Source: Saccharopolyspora_D taberi
GTDB lineage: Bacteria; Actinomycetota; Actinomycetes; Mycobacteriales; Pseudonocardiaceae
Reading direction: 5' to 3'
DNA length: 64,000 nucleotides
NCBI RefSeq assembly: GCF_039534165.1
Contig: NZ_BAAAUX010000016.1
Span: 186,001-250,000, forward strand
Shown piece by piece: positions 59,014 through 64,000 of the stretch (position 1 is the stretch's first letter; every line of letters starts with the position of its first letter). Under the pieces are notes generated by a model. That model worked only from the letters and a program-made list of their open reading frames with translations, made no database searches and was not told where the DNA came from. A program made the translations under genes and the position numbers.

Positions 59014-59143
59014 TGCGGGCAACGATCTGGTAATCGGTTACTTGGCTTCGTTCCAACCCTTTCGAGGCCCCGGTGTAGTGGGTATGATCCGGCGGACCGC
59101 GAGCCGGAACTACACGATCGACGCCGATCGAGGGGAGCCAGCC

Positions 59144-60664
59144 GTGACGACCGGAACCGACTCCGCACCGGCGGTGGCGCTGCGCGGCGTGGGCAAGCGA
59201 TTCCCCGGTGTCGTCGCGGTCTCCGATGTGGACCTCGACGTCGCCGCCGGGGAGGTGCACGTCTTCGCCGGCGAGAACGGCGCGGGCAAGTCGACCCTGA
59301 TGAAGATCATCGCGCAGGTCGAGCCGCCCAGCTCCGGGCACGTCGAGCTGGCCGGGCGGCCGGTGTCCTACCAGGGGCCGGGATCGGCGCGCAGGCTCGG
59401 GATCTCGATGGTGCACCAGGAGTTCGCGCTGGCACCGGACCTGTCGGTGGCCGAGAACCTGTTCATCGGCCACGAACCCGGCGGGTTCGGCTGGATCTCG
59501 CGCGGCCGGGAGCGCCGGGACGCCGCCGAGCTGCTGGGCCGGGTCGGGCTGACCGTCGACCCGGGCCGCCGGGTGGGGCTGCTGTCCACTGCGGAGCAGC
59601 AGCGGGTGGAGCTGGCCAAGGCGCTGGCGGTGCGCGCGAAGGTGCTCATCCTCGACGAGCCGACCGCGTCGCTGACCGAGCGCGAGACCGAGGAACTGTT
59701 CGGCATCGTCCGGGAACTCACCGCGCAGGGCATCGCCGTCCTCTACATCTCGCACCGGCTCGACGAGATCTTCGAGATCGGCGACCGGGTCACGGTGATG
59801 CGCGACGGCGCGGTGGTGGCGACCCACCCGGTGTCCGAACTCGACGAAGCCCGGCTGGTGCAGCTGATGGTCGGCCGCGACGTCGGGAACCTCTACCCGC
59901 GCACCCACTCGGCGCCCGGCGAGGTGCGGCTGCGCGTCGACGGGATCACCCGCGACGACGTCGTGCGGGACGTGTCCTTCGAGGTGCGGGCGGGCGAGAT
60001 CGTCGGGCTCGCCGGGCTCGTGGGCGCCGGGCGCACCGAGCTGGCGCGTGCGGTTTTCGGCGCCGAACCACCGGATTCCGGCAGCGTCTGGCTGGACGGT
60101 AAACGATTGCGCATCCGGGGTCCGTCGGACGCGATCGCCGCGGGCATCGGCTACCTCACCGAGAGCCGCAAGTCGGATGGTCTTGCCCTGCAACTGGGGG
60201 TGGACAAGAACATCACGATGGCGAAGCTGCCGATGCGGGCCGGCCTGATCGACCTCGGGGCGGAGCGCCGGATCGCCGAGCGCGACCGGGACGCCCTGCG
60301 GATCAGGGTGCCGCGGGTCGGCAGGCCGGTGCAGACGCTGTCCGGCGGCAACCAGCAGAAGGTGGTGCTGGCCCGCTGGCTGGAGACCGGTGCGGAGGTG
60401 CTGTTCTTCGACGAACCCGGCCGCGGCATGGACGTCGGGGCCAAGTCGGAGATGTTCCAGCAGATGGACGCGCTGGCCGCCGAGGGCAAGGCGGTCGTGT
60501 TCATCTCCAGCTATCTGCCCGAACTGCTGAACATGTGCGACCGGATCCTGGTCATGCGGGCGGGGCGGATCACCGGCGAGGTTCCCCGGGCCGAGTTCTC
60601 CGAGGAACGGGTGGTCGCGCTCGCGACCGGTGCAGGCACGACACCGAGGGAAGACCATGAGTGA
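59144..60664 (+). CDS. Sugar ABC transporter ATP-binding protein (RbsA/XylG-like)
   Basis: 506 residues with two fused ABC domains. First: Walker A AGENGAGKSTLMKII and Walker B VLILDEPTASLTERE. Second: LVGAGRTELARAV in place of Walker A (normal for the family), then LSGGNQQKVVLARWL and Walker B EVLFFDEPGRGMDVG. GTG 59144 has AGGGGAG upstream. It overlaps the permease by eight bases. The operon imports a pentose or related sugar; the substrate is not known. Confidence 0.95.
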   Translation: MTTGTDSAPAVALRGVGKRFPGVVAVSDVDLDVAAGEVHVFAGENGAGKSTLMKIIAQVEPPSSGHVELAGRPVSYQGPGSARRLGISMVHQEFALAPDLSVAENLFIGHEPGGFGWISRGRERRDAAELLGRVGLTVDPGRRVGLLSTAEQQRVELAKALAVRAKVLILDEPTASLTERETEELFGIVRELTAQGIAVLYISHRLDEIFEIGDRVTVMRDGAVVATHPVSELDEARLVQLMVGRDVGNLYPRTHSAPGEVRLRVDGITRDDVVRDVSFEVRAGEIVGLAGLVGAGRTELARAVFGAEPPDSGSVWLDGKRLRIRGPSDAIAAGIGYLTESRKSDGLALQLGVDKNITMAKLPMRAGLIDLGAERRIAERDRDALRIRVPRVGRPVQTLSGGNQQKVVLARWLETGAEVLFFDEPGRGMDVGAKSEMFQQMDALAAEGKAVVFISSYLPELLNMCDRILVMRAGRITGEVPRAEFSEERVVALATGAGTTPREDHE

Positions 60665-61655
60665 GCAGACCAACGACCGCGGCGTGCTCGGCGGGCTGCT
60701 GGACCGCGCTTCCGGCGCGGTGTCGCAGGTCGCGGCGGCAGGCGCGCTGATCGTCGTGTTCGTCGTCCTGTCCATCGTGGCGCCGTCGTTCCTGACCGCC
60801 GACAACCTGTTCAACCTGGGGTCGCAGACCTCGGTGAACGCGGTGATGGCGGTCGGCGTGACGCTGGTGATCATCACCGGCGGCATCGACCTGTCGGTCG
60901 GGTCGGTGGCCGCGCTGTCCGGTGTGATCGGCGTGATGCTGATGGCCAACTACGGGTTCAACCCGTTGCTGGGCATCCTCGGCGGGCTGGTGATCGGCGC
61001 GGTCGCCGGGCTGATCAACGGCCTGCTGGTGTCGGTGGTCGGGCTACCGCCGTTCATCGCGACGCTGGGCATGCTCAGCGTCGGCCGCGGGCTGGTGCTG
61101 ATCGTGACCGGCGCGGTCGCGGTGTTCGGCGCCCCGGAGTCGTTCCGGCTGCTCGGCCAGGGCGTGATCAACTCGATCCCGATCCCGATCGTGCTGATCG
61201 TGCTGGTCGCCGTTGCAGGGCACCTGGTGCTGACCCGGACCAGGCTGGGCCGCTACGCCTACGTCATGGGGTCCAACATGGAGGCCGCGCGGCTTTCCGG
61301 GGTCCCGGTCAAGAAGCACACCACCGCCGTTTACGTGCTTTCCGGTGCACTGGCCGGGCTCGGCGGGATGATCGCGGCCTCGCGCATCAACTCCGGGCAG
61401 CCCAACTTCGGCGAGGGCCTGGAACTCGACGTGATCGCCGCGGTCGTGATCGGCGGAGCGAGCCTGTTCGGCGGGCGCGGCACCGTGCTGGGCTCGCTGA
61501 TCGGCGCCTTCCTCGTCGCCGTCATCCGCAACGGCGCGGTGCAGCTCGACATCGGCACCTTCTACCAGAACGTGCTGATCGGCGTGATCATCTGGCTCGC
61601 CGTGTGGTGGGACCGCTACCAGCGGCGCAAGCTCGCCGGCGACGCCGGCGGCTGA
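60657..61655 (+). CDS. Sugar ABC transporter permease (RbsC-like)
   Basis: 332 residues with about ten membrane segments: LIVVFVVLSIVAPSFLTADNLFNLGSQTSVNAVMAVGVTLVIITGGIDLSVGSVAALSGV is the family signature. AVYVLSGALAGLGGMIAASRINSGQPNFGEGLELDVIAAVVIGGASLFGGRGTVLGSLIGA is the C-terminal EAA-like region. It starts inside the ATPase gene (eight base overlap), so the two are coupled. The single permease would form a homodimer. Confidence 0.95.
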   Translation: MSEQTNDRGVLGGLLDRASGAVSQVAAAGALIVVFVVLSIVAPSFLTADNLFNLGSQTSVNAVMAVGVTLVIITGGIDLSVGSVAALSGVIGVMLMANYGFNPLLGILGGLVIGAVAGLINGLLVSVVGLPPFIATLGMLSVGRGLVLIVTGAVAVFGAPESFRLLGQGVINSIPIPIVLIVLVAVAGHLVLTRTRLGRYAYVMGSNMEAARLSGVPVKKHTTAVYVLSGALAGLGGMIAASRINSGQPNFGEGLELDVIAAVVIGGASLFGGRGTVLGSLIGAFLVAVIRNGAVQLDIGTFYQNVLIGVIIWLAVWWDRYQRRKLAGDAGG

Positions 61656-61683
61656 CGGGCAGGAGGCCGCGCGGGTTCACGCG

Positions 61684-61795
61684 GCCGACCGGGTGCGGGT
61701 GTCCCGCACAGGCACAGGAGGCGGCGTGGACGACACTGCTCTTCCCGTTCGCGCCGCCGACCGGGTGCGGGTGTCCCGCATGAACACAGGAGGCG
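61684..61795 (+). repeat. 72-bp direct repeats before the sugar-binding lipoprotein, related to the lactonase repeats
   Basis: The core CCGACCGGGTGCGGGTGTCC occurs at 61685 and again at 61757, a period of 72 bases; each is followed by a CACAGGAGGCGGC ribosome-binding stretch. After the first the start codon is GTG (61726), after the second it is the lipoprotein ATG (61799). The same core and layout occur with 71-base period in front of the lactonase at 53950. Confidence 0.85.
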
Positions 61796-61798
61796 GCT

Positions 61799-62818
61799 AT
61801 GAACGGGGTTTCAACGGCGAAACTGCTGGCTGGTGTCGCGGTGGTGGCGGCGCTGTCCACGACGGCGTGCTCGGTCGAGGTGCGCCAGCAGTCCGGGGAC
61901 AACGCGGGTCAGAGCGGCCCGGTCAAGATCGCGGTGGTGCCCAAGGCGATCGGCTTCGACTTCTGGGAGCAGGTGCGCGTCGGCGCGGAGTGCGCGGCGT
62001 CCAAGCAGCCCGAGGTGGACGTGCAGTGGGACGGCGTGACCGCCGAGAGCGACGTCAGCGGTCAGCAGAGCCTGCTGCAGGACATGCTGTCCAAGGGCGA
62101 CGTCAACGGCCTGGTCTACGCCGCGACCGACGCCAAGGCGCTGGCCGACATCACCAGGACCGCCACCCAGCAGGGCACGACGGTGGTCAACATGGACTCC
62201 GGCACGAACCCGCAGCCGCCGGAGGTCCCGGTCTTCGCGACCAACAACGTCGCCGCCGCCGAGCAGGGGACCGACCTGCTGGCGAAGGAACTCGGCGGCG
62301 CGGGCAAGGTCGCCTTCATCGAGTTCCAGCCCGGCACCAGCACCAACGAGACCCGCGGCCAGGGCTTCAAGAACGGGCTCGCGCGCAATCCGGGTCTGCA
62401 GCTGGTCGCCCAGCAGTCCAGTGACAGCGACTACAACACCGCGCTGCAGGTCACCCAGGACATCCTGACCGCCAACCCGGACCTCAACGGCATCTACGCG
62501 GCCAACGAGCCGAGCGTGCTGGGCGCGGCCGAGGCCGTGCGGCAGGCGGGCAAGGCGGGCCAGGTCAAGATCATCGGGTGGGACACCTCGGACGGCCAGA
62601 TCCAGGCCCTGCAGGAGGGCGTGATCACCGGTCTGATCGCGCAGAACCCGTTCAAGATGGGCTACTCGGCCGTCGAGGCCGCGGTCGGCAGGATCCGCGG
62701 CGGGCAGCAGCCGCCGGTGGACACCGACACCGGTTCGATGCTGATCACCAAGGAGAACCTGAACAGCCCGGAGATCCAGAAGCTGCTGAACCCGAGCTGC
62801 GAGAACCCGCCGCAGTGA
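61799..62818 (+). CDS. Sugar ABC transporter substrate-binding lipoprotein (RbsB-like)
   Basis: 339 residues. Lipobox ALSTTACSV with lipid-modified Cys. Periplasmic-binding-protein fold: VKIAVVPKAIGFDFWEQVRVGAECAA, LVYAATDAKALADITRTATQQGTTVVNMDSG, DLNGIYAANEPSVLGAAEAVRQAGKAGQVKIIGWDTSDGQIQALQEGVITGLIAQNPFKMGY. It belongs with the ATPase and permease upstream. Its ATG follows a repeat that provides the ribosome-binding site, 143 bases past the permease stop. Confidence 0.94.
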   Translation: MNGVSTAKLLAGVAVVAALSTTACSVEVRQQSGDNAGQSGPVKIAVVPKAIGFDFWEQVRVGAECAASKQPEVDVQWDGVTAESDVSGQQSLLQDMLSKGDVNGLVYAATDAKALADITRTATQQGTTVVNMDSGTNPQPPEVPVFATNNVAAAEQGTDLLAKELGGAGKVAFIEFQPGTSTNETRGQGFKNGLARNPGLQLVAQQSSDSDYNTALQVTQDILTANPDLNGIYAANEPSVLGAAEAVRQAGKAGQVKIIGWDTSDGQIQALQEGVITGLIAQNPFKMGYSAVEAAVGRIRGGQQPPVDTDTGSMLITKENLNSPEIQKLLNPSCENPPQ

Positions 62819-62867
62819 TCCTCGACGCCCGGGGTTCCCGGCGCCTGCCTGCCCGCCGAGCGCGTTT

Positions 62868-64000
62868 CTAGGCCAGGGCGGACCGCCGCGCGTGCTCCTC
62901 CAGCGCGTCGGCGGCGGCGACCGCTCCGCCTCCGGACGTCACGGCGCGGCGCATCGCGTCGAGGTTCCGGCGGATCCCGGGGTCGGTGGCCACGTGGTCG
63001 ACGGCCGCGCGGATCTCCTCCGGCGCCGGATCGGTCAGCACCCGGCCCAGCCCCAGCTCCTCGACCCGCCGCGCGTTCGCGCGCTGCTCGGGCACCTGGG
63101 GCGCGGCCACCAGCGGAACCCCGGCGGCCAGCGACTCCATGGTGGACCCCATGCCGCAGTGGCTGACGAAGGCGTCGGCCCGTTCGAGCACCGCCAGCTG
63201 CGGGAAGTGCGGCCGGACATCCACATTGGACGGAATCGGGCCCAGTTCGGCGCGGTCGACGCGGTGCCCCGCCGACAGCGCCACGTCCCAGCGGCCGTCG
63301 GCGAAGGCTTCCAGGCACATCCGGAAGAAGTCGGGCCGCGCGTTGTACGCGGTGCCCAGCGAGACGAACACCAGCGGGCGCCCGGTTTCCGGCGGACGCC
63401 ACGACCCGGCGTCCTCCCGGCGCGGCGACGGTCCGACGAACCGGTACCGCTCGTCGAAGGTCTCCCCGCCGGGCTGGAACTCCTTCGGCACGTACACGAT
63501 GTTGAGCGGTGCCGGGACCTCGTTCATCGTGTCCGGCAGCTCGCCGAGCCCGTTGGCCGCGGCGAAGTCGGCCATCGCCCGCTGCGCCGCGACCAGCCGC
63601 GGATCGGCGAAGTCGAACGAGTCCGAGGTGAAGATGTCGGCCACCGGCTGGTCCGGGTGCCCGGCCAGGTTGGGGATGACCGCGACGGCGGGGGCCGCGA
63701 ACAGGTCGGCCACCAGCCGGCCGTACGGGTTGATCGGGTCGAAGCACAGCAGGTCCGGCCGGTCGGCGCCGAAGTGCGCGCGCAACACCGGGAGTTCGAG
63801 GCGGAACCAGTCGAGTGCCTGCTCCAGGATCGAGGCCAGGGCCTGCGCGTCGAACTCGGCCCAGTCGCCCGGGCTCTCCGGCGCGGCGGAGGGGAGCGGG
63901 ACCGGATCGGCCCCGGCGGCGCGGACCAGGTCGGCCAGCTCGCGGCCGACGGCGTAGCTGACCCGGTGCCCGCGCCGCACCAGCTCGGACACCAGCGGCA
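62868..64000 (-). CDS. Macrolide/UDP-type glycosyltransferase, N-terminus cut by window edge
   Basis: About 377 residues are present, the reading frame remaining open to the end of the window, and the initial HVNPTLPLVxELVRRGH region is cut. Family marks: ELVRRGHRVSYAVGRELADLV, VFVSLGTAYNARPDFFRMCLEAF, and the donor-binding PSPG-like stretch ERADAFVSHCGMGSTMESLAAGVPLVAAPQVPEQRANARRVEELGLG. It is of the MGT type that glycosylates macrolides or other aglycones, usually for resistance. It is convergent with the lipoprotein gene, 49 bases away. Confidence 0.92.
   Translation of the reverse strand, partial: PLVSELVRRGHRVSYAVGRELADLVRAAGADPVPLPSAAPESPGDWAEFDAQALASILEQALDWFRLELPVLRAHFGADRPDLLCFDPINPYGRLVADLFAAPAVAVIPNLAGHPDQPVADIFTSDSFDFADPRLVAAQRAMADFAAANGLGELPDTMNEVPAPLNIVYVPKEFQPGGETFDERYRFVGPSPRREDAGSWRPPETGRPLVFVSLGTAYNARPDFFRMCLEAFADGRWDVALSAGHRVDRAELGPIPSNVDVRPHFPQLAVLERADAFVSHCGMGSTMESLAAGVPLVAAPQVPEQRANARRVEELGLGRVLTDPAPEEIRAAVDHVATDPGIRRNLDAMRRAVTSGGGAVAAADALEEHARRSALA

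Noticed and set aside
61693..62424. A 243-residue frame overlapping the repeats and the sugar-binding lipoprotein
   Set aside because: It is the +1 shadow of the lipoprotein gene, with only the short repeat-derived start in common with a plausible leader ORF.

Overview
The window is high-GC actinobacterial DNA: many GTG starts (one TTG), four-base start/stop overlaps and promoters whose -10 lies only 6 to 8 bases before the start codon. No phage, insertion sequence, CRISPR array, rRNA or tRNA was seen. From memory, the gene order of roughly the first 26 kb, plus the TAP-like lipoprotein, the RibD-like reductase and ZapE further on, matches Mycobacterium tuberculosis Rv2699c to Rv2670c. The overall content suggests a Pseudonocardiales member, perhaps Saccharopolyspora-like; the genus is a guess.

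Layout. 0-12.6 kb: DUF4193/DUF3093, dut, DUF3710, LysE exporter, OB-fold protein, DUF3159 membrane protein, a TrkA-like pair divergent from a KimA-like permease, a TrmA-like methyltransferase, dxs and an OmpR-type two-component pair. 12.6-19.6 kb: a decayed Uma2 remnant, a fadB-fadA beta-oxidation operon, RNase D, and a LuxR-type response regulator broken by a frameshift in a seven-base homopolymer. 19.6-26.9 kb: DUF3000, the coproporphyrin-type heme genes hemE-hemY-hemQ, an EutA/maleate-isomerase-like protein lacking the usual cysteines, a GNAT, msrB and a frameshifted winged-helix gene. 26.9-40.8 kb is accessory: ROK regulator/HAD phosphatase sharing a palindromic operator, a LigD-type primase-polymerase and a LigC-type ligase, a DUF839 exported protein, two EamA exporters, TetR/hydrolase, a candidate 31-residue peptide with eight cysteines, and a TAP-like lipoprotein without its nucleophilic serine. 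40.8-45.9 kb: an Asp23/AmaP envelope-stress cluster with an ECF sigma factor and a J-domain protein.

45.9-64 kb: ZapE, a FAD monooxygenase behind tandem TetR-type operators, a TetR regulator, then the most unusual locus: a patatin-like phospholipase overlapped by a 770-residue integral-membrane protein kinase. After rocD come 71-bp tandem repeats carrying a Shine-Dalgarno and start codon in front of a lactonase gene. A related 72-bp repeat sits before the sugar-binding lipoprotein of an RbsA/RbsC/RbsB-type importer 8 kb away. A PASTA-less Ser/Thr kinase, an HxlR/imine-reductase divergent pair, a two-domain VOC protein and a glycosyltransferase cut by the window edge complete the region.

Functional links: dUTP hygiene (dut), K+ homeostasis (KimA-like permease, TrkA-like pair), isoprenoid and heme supply (dxs, hemE/Y/Q), fatty-acid beta-oxidation (fadAB), DNA end repair (PolDom, LigC), and envelope stress (Asp23 cluster, ECF sigma). 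The phospholipase-kinase pair and the Cys-rich peptide are the best candidates for something undescribed. All functions are inferred from reading protein motifs; no database search was run.
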